From: Microbacterium sp. Root166
GTDB lineage: Bacteria > Actinomycetota > Actinomycetes > Actinomycetales > Microbacteriaceae
Direction of reading: 5' to 3'
DNA length: 64,000 bases
NCBI RefSeq assembly: GCF_001427145.1
Contig: NZ_LMGL01000003.1
Span: 266,036 to 330,035, forward strand
This document shows positions 1 to 8,045 of this stretch, piece after piece (positions within the stretch are counted from its first letter, which is position 1; each line of letters begins with the position of its first letter). The translations under genes were made by a program, and so were the position numbers. The notes under the pieces are model-generated. The model was not told the DNA's origin. It did no database searches and worked only from the letters and a program-made list of their open reading frames with translations.

Positions 1-711
1 CTCGGTCGTCGTCGGCTCGATGTCGGTCATGCGCTGGCTGAAGTCACCCGCGGCGATCGCGTCGGCGGTGGACTCCACCTGACCGAGACTCCGGAACGTC
101 AGCGTCACCAGCCAGCGCGTCGCGATCGCGCCGGCGATGAGGATGAGGACGGCGATCACGCTGTAGATCGCGAGGTAGTTCGCGATCGTGCGGTTCACCG
201 ACGAGAGCGGCATCGCGATGAGCTGCGTGTAGAAGAAGCCCCCGCTCTCGACCTCCTGGACCGCGACCGTCGCGCGGAAGTCCTCGGATCCGTCGGCGGA
301 CGACAAGGTCTCGGGCTGCAGCTCGTTGGTCTGCGCGAGCTCGAGAGGATACGTCTCGGGTACGTCCGGCTCCGCTCCGCCTCCGCGACCGCCGGTGACG
401 GCGAGCAGCGAGCCATCGGGTCCGTAGACGGCGACGAAGAACTCCGTCGGCGGCGCGTCGTCGGCGGCCTCTGCCGCCAGTTTCCCGTCACGGACCGTGA
501 AATTGACGACCTGGACTCCGACGTCGGTCCTCGCGAGGGCGTCGATCTGCGAGTCGACGTTGGTGATCAGCGTGGTGCGCAGGAAGACGGCGGTGCCGAT
601 GCCGGCGGCGAACAGGCCGATCGCGAGGAGCGCGACGGTGACCCCGGTGACCTTCGCGCGCAGGCTGGTGCCGCGCCACGACCGGGTGATCGCGTCCGTC
701 TTGTGCGCCAG
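1..711 (-). CDS. Sensor histidine kinase, N-terminal part (cut by window edge)
   Basis: Membrane sensor of a two-component system; it should phosphorylate the response regulator encoded just upstream. The 237 codons seen hold a cytoplasmic start, a hydrophobic segment near residues 23-45, a periplasmic sensing region of about 110 residues, a second membrane segment near residues 175-200 and the beginning of a HAMP-like linker. The kinase core lies beyond the window. The open frame contains no ATG, GTG or TTG between its upstream stop and about residue 108, so the only sensible start is CTG at 709-711, preceded by GAGGAG with 5 bases spacing. The gap to the regulator stop is 28 bases, so the two are one operon. 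Family assignment comes from position and topology; the CTG start is inferred. Confidence 0.75.
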   Translation of the reverse strand, partial: MAHKTDAITRSWRGTSLRAKVTGVTVALLAIGLFAAGIGTAVFLRTTLITNVDSQIDALARTDVGVQVVNFTVRDGKLAAEAADDAPPTEFFVAVYGPDGSLLAVTGGRGGGAEPDVPETYPLELAQTNELQPETLSSADGSEDFRATVAVQEVESGGFFYTQLIAMPLSSVNRTIANYLAIYSVIAVLILIAGAIATRWLVTLTFRSLGQVESTADAIAAGDFSQRMTDIEPTTTE

Positions 712-739
712 GGCGGCTCCTCGATTCGTGCCCGCAGAC

Positions 740-1432
740 TTACGCGGGCTTGCCCGCCTTCAGCATGTAGCCGAAGCCGCGCTTGGTCTGGATGAGCGGC
801 TCCGACGAGTGCGGGTCGATCTTGCGTCGCAGGTACGAGATGTAGCTCTCGACGATCCCGGCGTCGCCGTTGAAGTCGTACTCCCACACGTGGTCGAGGA
901 TCTGCGCCTTCGACAGCACGCGGTTGGGGTTGAGCATCAGGTAGCGCAGCAGCTTGAACTCGGTCGGGCTGAGATCGATGCTGGCTTCGCCGACGAGGAC
1001 GTCGTGGGTGTCCTGGTCCATGGTCAGCTCGCCGGCGCGGATCATGGACTCTTCGTCGGCCTGCATCGTGCGGCGAAGGATCGCCTGGATGCGGGCGACG
1101 ATCTCGTCGAGACTGAACGGCTTCGTCACGTAGTCGTCGCCGCCGGCGTTGAGGCCGGTGATCTTGTCTTCCGTCTCGTCCTTGGCGGTGAGGAAGAGGA
1201 TCGGCGCCGTGTAGCCGGCGCCGCGCAGACGCTTGGTGACGCTGAACCCGTTCATGTCGGGAAGCATCACGTCGAGGATGATCAGATCGGGTTCCTCTTC
1301 GAGGACCGCCGAGATCGTCTGGGCGCCGTTGGACACCGCCTTCACCTGGAACCCCGCGAAGCGGAGGCTCGTGATGAGCAGGTCGCGGATGTTCGGCTCG
1401 TCGTCCACGACGAGGATGCGAGGTGCTGTCAT
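740..1432 (-). CDS. OmpR/PhoB-family response regulator
   Basis: DNA-binding response regulator of 230 residues, cognate of the kinase downstream. The receiver domain (about residues 5-118) has the acidic pair in VVDDEPN, the phospho-acceptor Asp in IILDVMLPDMNG, the conserved Thr in FLTAKDE and Lys in YVTKPFS. The C-terminal winged-helix trans_reg_C domain (about 135-226) shows LSPTEFKLLRYLMLNPNR and the recognition/wing region ending in TKRGFGYMLK. It resembles the PhoP/TcrX type of actinobacterial regulators, but the signal sensed cannot be told from sequence. The start ATG lies 60 bases from the end of the neighbouring tetR-like gene, which is read in the same direction. Confidence 0.93.
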   Translation of the reverse strand: MTAPRILVVDDEPNIRDLLITSLRFAGFQVKAVSNGAQTISAVLEEEPDLIILDVMLPDMNGFSVTKRLRGAGYTAPILFLTAKDETEDKITGLNAGGDDYVTKPFSLDEIVARIQAILRRTMQADEESMIRAGELTMDQDTHDVLVGEASIDLSPTEFKLLRYLMLNPNRVLSKAQILDHVWEYDFNGDAGIVESYISYLRRKIDPHSSEPLIQTKRGFGYMLKAGKPA

Positions 1433-1492
1433 GCCCTCATTATGGCGATGGTTGCGATGACCTGTCTGGATATCCGCCGGAACGGTCGCATG

Positions 1493-2041
1493 TCATTCCA
1501 GGCAGCCGCGCACCGCGACGGCCACGCTGGGCCGCACGGGGGCATCGGGATCCACGCTCAGCCGGTGCAGGATGATGCCGTCGCCGAACGCCATGAAGGC
1601 GCGGTTGGCGACTTCCGGATGCCGCGCCCCGAGTCCAGTCAGCAGGCTCAGGGACCATGCGGCCATGCCTTCGCGCTGGGCGTGCATCGGCGCGAACAGG
1701 TCCGGATCCGACGCTGCCTCGAGGAACAGCGTGTAGCGCGCACGGGTGCGCACGGCGTACGGGCCGGTCAGCAGCTCGATGACATCGGTGAAGAGGTCGA
1801 TGAATCCGTCGAGATCGTCGAAGGACTGCGAGGCCAGCGCGCCCATGTCGCGCGTCTCCTGCTCGGCGATGTGCGTCGCGACGCCGGACAGCAGCGCAGC
1901 GCGCGTGCGGAAGTGGTTCGAGGTCGACCCGCGGGGGAGGCCCGCCTGCAGGTCGACGCGCGCATGGGTGAGCGACCGGATGCCCTGCGTGCCGACGAGA
2001 TCCACCGCTGCCTCGAGGGCACGCTCGCGAGTGGTCGTCAT
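1493..2041 (-). CDS. TetR-family transcriptional regulator
   Basis: Regulator of 182 residues with an N-terminal TetR helix-turn-helix (RALEAAVDLVGTQGIRSLTH followed by a GLPRGSTSNHFRTRAALL recognition helix region) and an all-helical ligand domain. It is divergent from an epoxide-hydrolase-like gene, and the 67 bases between them hold a large palindrome that covers both promoters, so it probably represses itself and the hydrolase. A TAGGGT hexamer ends 6 bases before the ATG, which suggests a leaderless transcript. The inducer is unknown. Confidence 0.9.
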   Translation of the reverse strand: MTTTRERALEAAVDLVGTQGIRSLTHARVDLQAGLPRGSTSNHFRTRAALLSGVATHIAEQETRDMGALASQSFDDLDGFIDLFTDVIELLTGPYAVRTRARYTLFLEAASDPDLFAPMHAQREGMAAWSLSLLTGLGARHPEVANRAFMAFGDGIILHRLSVDPDAPVRPSVAVAVRGCLE

Positions 2042-2058
2042 CCCGTCACCCTAACAGT

Positions 2059-2100
2059 GGTACTACGTTCGTAGTGACAAACTACTACGAACGTAGTACC
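2059..2100. promoter_or_regulatory. Palindromic operator pair for the TetR regulator
   Basis: Perfect 17-base inverted repeat (GGTACTACGTTCGTAGT at 2059-2075 and its complement at 2084-2100) around an 8-base spacer. Each arm is itself a short palindrome, ACTACG-tt-CGTAGT and ACTACG-aa-CGTAGT, so there are two tandem operator sites. The right arm ends 8 bases before the hydrolase ATG. Location between divergent tetR-like and target genes makes operator function likely. Confidence 0.85.
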
Positions 2101-2108
2101 GTCGATCC

Positions 2109-2981
2109 ATGACCGAGACAACGGGCATCCGATCGCGAACGGTCACCGCGAACGGACTGCGCATGAACGTGGCCGAGGCGGGCGCCGGGGCGCCTGTTCT
2201 GCTGCTCCACGGGTTTCCGCAGAGCTCGCGCGAGTGGTCGCCCCTGATGGAGGCGCTCGCGGATCGGGCGCACCTCATCGCGCCGGACCTCCGAGGTGCG
2301 GGAAAGACGGACGCGCCGCCATCGGGCTACGACTCGGCGAACGTCTCGCGCGACATCGTCGCCCTCCTGGACGCGCTGCAGCTGGTCCGGGTCGATCTGG
2401 TCGCCCACGACTGGAGCGCTCTCGTCGGGTTCGACCTGTGCCTGCGGCATCCGGATCGCATCCGCCGCTATGTCGCGATCGCGGTGCCGGCGCCGTACCT
2501 GCGCATGAATCGCACCCTCGCCATCGGCCTGGTCAAGGCGATGCCGCACCTCTGGTTCCAGTGGGTGATCGCGACGCCCGGGCTCGGGCCGATGCTGCTC
2601 TCGCGCGGACGTCAGCGGCTCGCGCACTGGCTGCTGCGCGGCTTCGAGACGAGGCCGATGGACGACGCGGATGTCGACGCGTACGTCGCCGCATTGCGTG
2701 AGCCGGCGCGGGCACAGGCGGCGTCGAAGCTGTACCGCGGCCTGATCCTCCCCGGTTTCGTGAACGTCATCAGGGGGAAGTACTTCGGCCGGGTGCTGCA
2801 CACGCCGACGCTCGTCCTGTTCGGAGCGGAGGATGCTCTGCTGCCGCAGGACTCGCTTCACGTCAGCGCTGAGGATGCGCCGAACACGACCGTCGAGTTC
2901 GTCCCGGGCGGCGCGCACTTCCTCGTCGACGACAACCCGGACGAGGTGGCGCGGCGCGTCGCCGGCTTCCTTTTCGACTGA
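2109..2981 (+). CDS. Alpha/beta hydrolase of the epoxide hydrolase type
   Basis: Cytoplasmic hydrolase of 290 residues. Visible motifs are the oxyanion-hole segment LLHGFPQSSREW, the DLRGAGKTD strand-turn, and the nucleophile elbow VAHDWSALVG where Asp replaces the usual Ser, as in epoxide hydrolases and haloalkane dehalogenases. The C-terminal acid lies in GAEDALLP and the catalytic His in GGAHFL. The middle cap region (about residues 130-210) is helical. It is divergent from and probably repressed by the adjacent TetR protein. No Shine-Dalgarno is seen; the ATG lies just after the operator arm. Epoxide hydrolase or dehalogenase activity cannot be separated by eye. Confidence 0.88.
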   Translation: MTETTGIRSRTVTANGLRMNVAEAGAGAPVLLLHGFPQSSREWSPLMEALADRAHLIAPDLRGAGKTDAPPSGYDSANVSRDIVALLDALQLVRVDLVAHDWSALVGFDLCLRHPDRIRRYVAIAVPAPYLRMNRTLAIGLVKAMPHLWFQWVIATPGLGPMLLSRGRQRLAHWLLRGFETRPMDDADVDAYVAALREPARAQAASKLYRGLILPGFVNVIRGKYFGRVLHTPTLVLFGAEDALLPQDSLHVSAEDAPNTTVEFVPGGAHFLVDDNPDEVARRVAGFLFD

Positions 2982-2990
2982 GTCCCTGGA

Positions 2991-4649
2991 TCAGGCCGCG
3001 ATGCCGTCCGCGTCGAGGATCGTGTACGCGTAGCCCTGCTCGGCCAGGAACCGCTGACGGTTCTGCGCGAAGTCCTGGTCGACGGTGTCGCGCGCGATGA
3101 GCGTGTAGAAGCTGGCGGTGTTGCCCGACTCCTTGGGCCGCAGCAGGCGTCCCAGGCGCTGCGCCTCCTCCTGGCGCGATCCGAACGATCCCGAGACCTG
3201 GATCGCGACGGATGCCTCGGGCAGATCGATCGAGAAGTTCGCGACCTTCGACACCACCAACAGCGAGATCTCACCGACGCGGAACGCCTGATAGAGCTCC
3301 TCGCGCTCGTCGACCGGAGTCGCACCGGTGATCTTCGGGGCGTTCAGCGCCTCGGCGAGCACGTCGATCTGGTCGAGGTACTGGCCGATGACGAGGATGC
3401 GCTCGGCCTTGTGGCGCTCGACGAGCCGGCGGACGACACCGATCTTGGCCGGAGCGGTGGCGGCGAGGCGGTAGCGCTCGTCGTCGGCGGCCGCGGCGTA
3501 CTCGAGGCGATCGCCCGCCGGAAGGTCGACGCGCACCTCGTAGCAGACGGCGGGGGAGATGAAGCCCTGCGCCTCGATCTCCTTCCACGGGGCGTCGAAG
3601 CGCTTGGGGCCGATGAGGCTGAAGACGTCGCCCTCACGGCCGTCCTCCCGCACGAGTGTCGCGGTGAGGCCGAGACGGCGGCGGGCCTGAAGATCGGCGG
3701 TGAGCTTGAACACCGGGGCCGGCAGCAGGTGCACCTCGTCGTACACGATGAGGCCCCAGTCCAGCGCGTCGAGCAGCGCGAGGTGGGCGTACTCGCCCTT
3801 CCGCTTGGCCGTGAGGATCTGGTACGTCGCGATGGTGACCGGCTTGATCTCCTTCGACTGCCCGGAGTACTCGCCGATCTCCTCGGGGGTGAGCGAGGTG
3901 CGCTTGAGCAGCTCGTCGCGCCACTGCCGCGCGCTCACCGTGTTCGTCACCAGGATGAGGGTCGTGGTCTTGGTGTCGGCCATCGCCGCCGCCCCGACGA
4001 GCGTCTTGCCGGCGCCACAAGGCAGCACCACGACGCCCGAGCCGCCCTCGCTGAAGATGTCGACGGCCTGACGCTGGTACGGGCGCAGCTTCCAGCCGTT
4101 CTCCGCCAGATCGATCGGATGCGGCGTTCCCGGCGTGTACCCGGCGAGGTCCTCGGCCGGCCAGCCGATCTTGAGGAGCTCCTGCTTGATGTGGCCGCGG
4201 GCCCAGGCATCCACCATGAATGTGTCGGGGGAGGGGCGCCCGATGAGCAGGGGCTGGATGCGCTTGTTCCGTGACACCTCGGCCAGGACCGCGGCATCCG
4301 TCGATCGCAGCACCAGCTCGCCGCCCGAGCCGTCCTCGGCGACCGGGATGCGCTCGATCACGAGCCGGCCGTAGCGGCCCACCGTCTCGCTGATGTCGAT
4401 CGACACCGACGGGGGAACGGGGAAGCGCGACCACCGCTCGAGCGTCGCCAGCATGTCGGAGGCGTCGTGCCCGGCCGCGCGGGCGTTCCACAGTCCGAGC
4501 CGCGTGATGCGGTAGGTGTGGATGTGCTCGGGAGCGCGCTCCAGCTCGGCGAAGATCGCCAACTCGTGCCGCGCGCTCTCCGCGTCGGGGTGGGCGACTT
4601 CGAGCAGTACTGTGCGATCGCTCTGGACGATCAGGGGGCCGTCAGCCAT
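2991..4649 (-). CDS. XPB/Ssl2-type DNA repair helicase (SF2)
   Basis: Bacterial XPB-like 3'-5' DNA helicase of 552 residues, the size usual for the actinobacterial form. The N-terminal 180 residues form the damage-recognition-like domain. Walker A is CGAGKTLVG near residue 211, the DEVH box near 304, motif III LTATLVREDG, and motif VI EEAQRLGRLLRP in the second RecA-like domain. It probably acts in nucleotide excision or transcription-linked repair. The next gene on the same strand (4710-6428) is the helicase-associated partner commonly found beside it; the gap of 60 bases suggests co-transcription. Confidence 0.93.
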   Translation of the reverse strand: MADGPLIVQSDRTVLLEVAHPDAESARHELAIFAELERAPEHIHTYRITRLGLWNARAAGHDASDMLATLERWSRFPVPPSVSIDISETVGRYGRLVIERIPVAEDGSGGELVLRSTDAAVLAEVSRNKRIQPLLIGRPSPDTFMVDAWARGHIKQELLKIGWPAEDLAGYTPGTPHPIDLAENGWKLRPYQRQAVDIFSEGGSGVVVLPCGAGKTLVGAAAMADTKTTTLILVTNTVSARQWRDELLKRTSLTPEEIGEYSGQSKEIKPVTIATYQILTAKRKGEYAHLALLDALDWGLIVYDEVHLLPAPVFKLTADLQARRRLGLTATLVREDGREGDVFSLIGPKRFDAPWKEIEAQGFISPAVCYEVRVDLPAGDRLEYAAAADDERYRLAATAPAKIGVVRRLVERHKAERILVIGQYLDQIDVLAEALNAPKITGATPVDEREELYQAFRVGEISLLVVSKVANFSIDLPEASVAIQVSGSFGSRQEEAQRLGRLLRPKESGNTASFYTLIARDTVDQDFAQNRQRFLAEQGYAYTILDADGIAA

Positions 4650-4709
4650 AACGTGCCAGTCTACCGGGGCCGCGGCCCGCGTCGGTCCGGCGCGCGCCCC
4701 GAAGGTCGA

Positions 4710-6428
4710 TCAGAGCGGGCGAACGCTGACGATGCTGGAGACCGGCAGCGTGCGCTCGATGTCGGCGGCCCGGTCCCGGCCGCGGAGCCTGCCCCCGCCG
4801 AGGCCGGACGCCTCGAGGGTCAGGGTGCGCTCGCTGCCGTCGGGCATGCGCACGACGACCACGATCTCGGAGCGCGCCCGCACGGCCTGCTCGAGCTCGC
4901 GCCCGAGCCAGCCCTCTTCACCCTCGGTGCCGTGCCCGCCGCGCAGGGCGCCCAGCAGCCGTGCATACGTGACGGCGGGTGAGGGGACCTCGGTCTCGGC
5001 GGCCTCGGTGCTCCGTCGCCGCACCGACTCGGGAGCGCCGGTGTCGTCCAGGGCGATGACCGGGTAGCGGGCGTCGGCGAGCGTCCAGTACACGGCGTCG
5101 CGCGCCACCCGCGAGACCAGGCCGTCGCCGTCAGCGAGCAGGCCGAGCGGCCGGAGTGCCTGGTCGACGGCGATCGTCTCGCGCAGGCCGGGGTCGGAGC
5201 TCTCGACGCGGGTGCGCCCGGATGCGTGGTCGGCGCGCACGCGCACCAGACCGTGGCGCGCGGCCGTGCTGTCGATCAGATACTCGAGCGGCTGCGGCAT
5301 CCCCGTCAGCGACAGCCCGGCGAGGAAGGAGCGGATCGACTCGGCCGTCTCGCCCTCGGTCATGCCCGCGCCGAGCGAGGCCGGCGTGAAGCGGTACGTC
5401 GAGGCCTGCGCGCGGGCCTCGCGGACGGCGATGCGACGCAGCCGCAGGTCCAGCGCCGGTGCGAGCGGGCCGGGGGAGATCGCAGTGAGGTCGGCCTGCA
5501 GGTACACGCGATCGATCTCGGCCGGCAGGTAGGCCTCGAGCGCAGATGTGTCGGCGCGGTCGCCTTCTCGCAGCGATGCGGTCCACGCGAACTCCGTGCC
5601 GTCCTCGCCGAGCAGCCCCCACGTCTCGCCGATGCGACGCAGCCGCGCCGCGCGGGCGGGCCACTCCGGGTCCAGCGGGTACGCGGCGGGCCACGACGCG
5701 GGATCGACGAGTCCGCCGCCCTCCACCTGCAGCCCTGCGGGAAGCGAGGTGCGGAAGCCCTCCGCGACGACCGCCCACCGCTCGGCGGTCGGCGCCTCGA
5801 GCCAGCGCTCGCCGGCGGGGGTCACGACCCATTGCCGGTCCTGCGGTGCGGCCAGGCCCGCGGCCTCGGCTGCTGCCAGCAGGTCCTCGACGTCGTCCGC
5901 GGGGCCGAGTGCGCCGGCGTCGATCAGGCGCTTGCGCTCGGCAGCGCTCACCGTCCCCGAGCCGGTGCGGGCGAACGGCGCGTGCGCGCACGCGAACAGC
6001 ACGTCGGCGAGCGAGCCCGCCGTGGTGAAGGCGCGCTCGGCGGCCGCCGCCGCGGACTGGGCTGCGGCGGCCGGCACCGGCACGGACAGCGCCAGTCCCG
6101 GCTCGAACGCGGCCGGACGGGTCGACGACAGGTGCGCGATGCGCTCGCGCACGGCCGCGTACGGCCGTCCCGAGGCGTCCACCAGCGCGAGCCGCACGAC
6201 GGAGTCGTCGGTGATCGCGGCATCCCGCGCCAGCTCGGCCAGTGCCGTCCGGGGGAGCTTCACCAGGGCACGGTCGATGGATGCCGGATCCAGCAGCGCC
6301 TCGGCGGCATCGAAGAAGTCGTGCCAGGCGGCGCTCGCCGGGATGCCGCGGCCTGCGAGCGTCGCAGCGAGGCCGTCGTCGTCGCGCGCGGCCAGCCAGG
6401 TCGCGAGTGCGCGCTCGTCGGAGACCAC
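4710..6428 (-). CDS. Helicase-associated protein (XPB partner, Helicase_C_3-like)
   Basis: Protein of 572 residues rich in Ala, Leu and Arg, without a Walker A motif. It matches the layout of actinobacterial helicase-associated proteins encoded next to XPB: an N-terminal winged-helix-like part (ALVKLPRTALAELARDAAITDDSVVRLAL) and a C-terminal domain resembling the helicase-associated Helicase_C_3 region (near MPQPLEYLIDSTAARHG). Its likely role is to load or modulate the XPB helicase, inferred from the constant pairing rather than from a catalytic motif. The start ATG follows directly on the stop of the small membrane-protein gene. Confidence 0.8.
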   Translation of the reverse strand: MVSDERALATWLAARDDDGLAATLAGRGIPASAAWHDFFDAAEALLDPASIDRALVKLPRTALAELARDAAITDDSVVRLALVDASGRPYAAVRERIAHLSSTRPAAFEPGLALSVPVPAAAAQSAAAAAERAFTTAGSLADVLFACAHAPFARTGSGTVSAAERKRLIDAGALGPADDVEDLLAAAEAAGLAAPQDRQWVVTPAGERWLEAPTAERWAVVAEGFRTSLPAGLQVEGGGLVDPASWPAAYPLDPEWPARAARLRRIGETWGLLGEDGTEFAWTASLREGDRADTSALEAYLPAEIDRVYLQADLTAISPGPLAPALDLRLRRIAVREARAQASTYRFTPASLGAGMTEGETAESIRSFLAGLSLTGMPQPLEYLIDSTAARHGLVRVRADHASGRTRVESSDPGLRETIAVDQALRPLGLLADGDGLVSRVARDAVYWTLADARYPVIALDDTGAPESVRRRSTEAAETEVPSPAVTYARLLGALRGGHGTEGEEGWLGRELEQAVRARSEIVVVVRMPDGSERTLTLEASGLGGGRLRGRDRAADIERTLPVSSIVSVRPL

Positions 6429-6695
6429 TCAGCCCGCTCGGTTGGCCCGAGCCCTCCGCACGAAGCTCATGATCAGGACCGCGAGGATCATGCCGAAGGC
6501 GATGATCGGAGCGATGTAGACCAGGACGCCCACGAACGGCCAGATCCCGCTCGCCATGTCCGCGCCGGACGCCGAGGCGATCATGATGGCGAAGAAGCTG
6601 ACGATGGACAGCACCAGCAGCCCCAGCGACATGAACGCCAGGATGCGATCGATCCGTCGGACCGGAACGTCCTCGCCAGGTGTGTTCGTGCTCAT
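6429..6695 (-). CDS. Small two-helix membrane protein
   Basis: Hypothetical protein of 88 residues. It has a charged N-terminus, a first membrane helix (ILAFMSLGLLVLSIVSFFAI), a short Gly/Ala/Ser/Asp linker, and a second helix (IAPIIAFGMILAVLIMSFV) ending in a basic tail RRARANRAG. Its stop abuts the start of the helicase partner gene, so the two are probably translated from one message. I do not recognise a functional family. Confidence 0.75.
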   Translation of the reverse strand: MSTNTPGEDVPVRRIDRILAFMSLGLLVLSIVSFFAIMIASASGADMASGIWPFVGVLVYIAPIIAFGMILAVLIMSFVRRARANRAG

Positions 6696-6831
6696 CCGCC
6701 TCAGCCTACCGGCTGGGGTGCCGCTCGCGGACTGCGCGTCGCCCGGTTGCCGTAGGCTGGGAAAGGGATCGGTCGATCCCTGTTTCCGTCATGCCCGCCG
6801 CATCACCGGCGCCGTACCCAGCGAGGTCTCC

Positions 6832-7215
6832 ATGCCCACCGGCAAGGTCAGGTTCTACGACGAGGAGAAGGGCTTCGGCTTCATCCTCACCGATGACGGC
6901 CAGGACGTCTTCCTGCACGCTTCTGCCCTGCCCGCGGGCACAGATGCCCCCAAGGCCGGCACACGCCTCGAGTTCGGCGTCGCCGACGGAAAGCGCGGTC
7001 TGCAGGCGCTCTCTGTGCGCGTGCTCGAAGCGCCGGTGAGCCTCGCCAAGCGCTCGCGCAAGCCGGCCGACGACATGGCGATCATCCTCGAGGACCTCGT
7101 GAAGCTGCTCGACACCGTGGGCGGCGACCTGCGTCGCGGCCGGTACCCCAGCGGAGCGCACGCGAAGAAGGTCGCCGCGGTGCTGCGCAAGGTCGCCGAT
7201 GAACTCGATGCCTGA
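6832..7215 (+). CDS. Cold-shock domain protein with C-terminal extension
   Basis: Protein of 127 residues. Residues 1-65 are a cold-shock (OB-fold) domain with RNP1-like GKVRFYDEEKGFGFI and RNP2-like DVFLHASAL, which bind single-stranded RNA or DNA. The C-terminal 55 residues (LAKRSRKPADDMAIILEDLV and following) are a helical extension, making it longer than CspA (about 67 residues) and typical of a high-GC Gram-positive variant. I chose ATG 6832 because the domain starts at its second residue and GAGG lies 5-6 bases upstream. It overlaps the next gene by 17 bases. Confidence 0.92.
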   Translation: MPTGKVRFYDEEKGFGFILTDDGQDVFLHASALPAGTDAPKAGTRLEFGVADGKRGLQALSVRVLEAPVSLAKRSRKPADDMAIILEDLVKLLDTVGGDLRRGRYPSGAHAKKVAAVLRKVADELDA

Positions 7216-8020
7216 GCAGGACGACGCTTCCGTCGCGGATGCGCCTGACGCAGTCGAGCCCGAGGCTGGAGAGCCCGACGCTGGAGAGCCCGACGCTGTC
7301 GAGCCCGAGCCTGTAGAGCCCGAGCAGACGGCTGACGCGGATGCCGCAGCCGGCGAGGCTGCGGAGCCCGAGGTGGCCGAGTCCGAGGCCGCGGAGCCCG
7401 AGGTCGAGCTCGAGCCGTTCGTCGACCCCGACCCCGCGCTGCTCGAGTCGCACGACCTGGCACTGGCGGCGCTGCGGGAGATCACCCCGGCCGCCACGGT
7501 CGGCGACGCCGCGGAGTACCGCATCGAACGCGGTGGCGTGGTGTCGCTGCGCTTCCACAACAAGCTTCCCGGCTACCCGGGCTGGTACTGGACCGTCAGC
7601 CTGGCGCGCGTCGGGGGCTCCGAGCCCACGGTGCTCGAGGTCGAGCTCCTTCCCGGAGACGGCGCGCTCCTCGCTCCCGACTGGGTGCCGTGGGCCGTGC
7701 GGCTCTCGGACTACCAGGCGGCCCAGGTCGCGCTCGCCGCAACGCGCGACGCGTCGGAAGGCGACGAGGACGACGAGGACGACGAGGATCTCGACGACGT
7801 CGACGACCTCGACGCATCGGACTTCGACAACGACGGCTCGCCGATCCTGCACGCGGGCGACGTCGACGGCGTCGACATCGATGAGCTGGACGAAGACGCC
7901 GACGACTCGGACGACGAAGACGACGATTCCGATGAGGACGACTCGGACGAGGACGACTCCGACGAGGACGACTCCGACGAGGACGACTCCGACGACGAGG
8001 ACGACGACGCGGAGCAGTGA
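7199..8020 (+). CDS. DUF3027-family protein with long acidic tracts
   Basis: Protein of 273 residues. The conserved middle (about residues 85-185, with FHNKLPGYPGWYWTVSLARV and LAPDWVPWAVRLSDYQ) matches the actinobacterial DUF3027 family, which has no known function. It is flanked by low-complexity acidic segments: an N-terminal Glu/Pro/Ala region and a C-terminal Asp/Glu/Ser tail, both made by 15-base repeats. The gene overlaps the cold-shock gene by 17 bases, suggesting translational coupling; AAGG lies 6 bases before ATG 7199, while ATG 7208 is an alternative start. Confidence 0.82.
   Translation: MNSMPEQDDASVADAPDAVEPEAGEPDAGEPDAVEPEPVEPEQTADADAAAGEAAEPEVAESEAAEPEVELEPFVDPDPALLESHDLALAALREITPAATVGDAAEYRIERGGVVSLRFHNKLPGYPGWYWTVSLARVGGSEPTVLEVELLPGDGALLAPDWVPWAVRLSDYQAAQVALAATRDASEGDEDDEDDEDLDDVDDLDASDFDNDGSPILHAGDVDGVDIDELDEDADDSDDEDDDSDEDDSDEDDSDEDDSDEDDSDDEDDDAEQ
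7256..7315 (+). repeat. Four 15-base coding repeats (Glu-Pro-Glu/Asp-Ala)
   Basis: Four tandem copies of a 15-base unit (consensus GAGCCCGACGCTGGA) inside the DUF3027 gene encode its N-terminal EPEAG/EPDAG repeats. Such a run can expand or contract by slippage in whole codons. Confidence 0.85.
7931..7990 (+). repeat. Four 15-base coding repeats (Asp-Glu-Asp-Asp-Ser)
   Basis: Four tandem copies of GACGAGGACGACTCC, two of them identical to the last base and the first with GAT for GAC, encode the acidic DEDDS tail of the DUF3027 protein. Copy number changes would keep the reading frame. Confidence 0.88.
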
Positions 8021-8045
8021 CTCGCCGCGCCGCCGCCCTCGCGGT

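Noticed and set aside
497..2074. Long open frame on the plus strand across the response regulator and tetR region (525 codons)
   Set aside because: Complementary-strand shadow of the regulator genes; it has no domain, and the minus-strand genes carry clear motifs.
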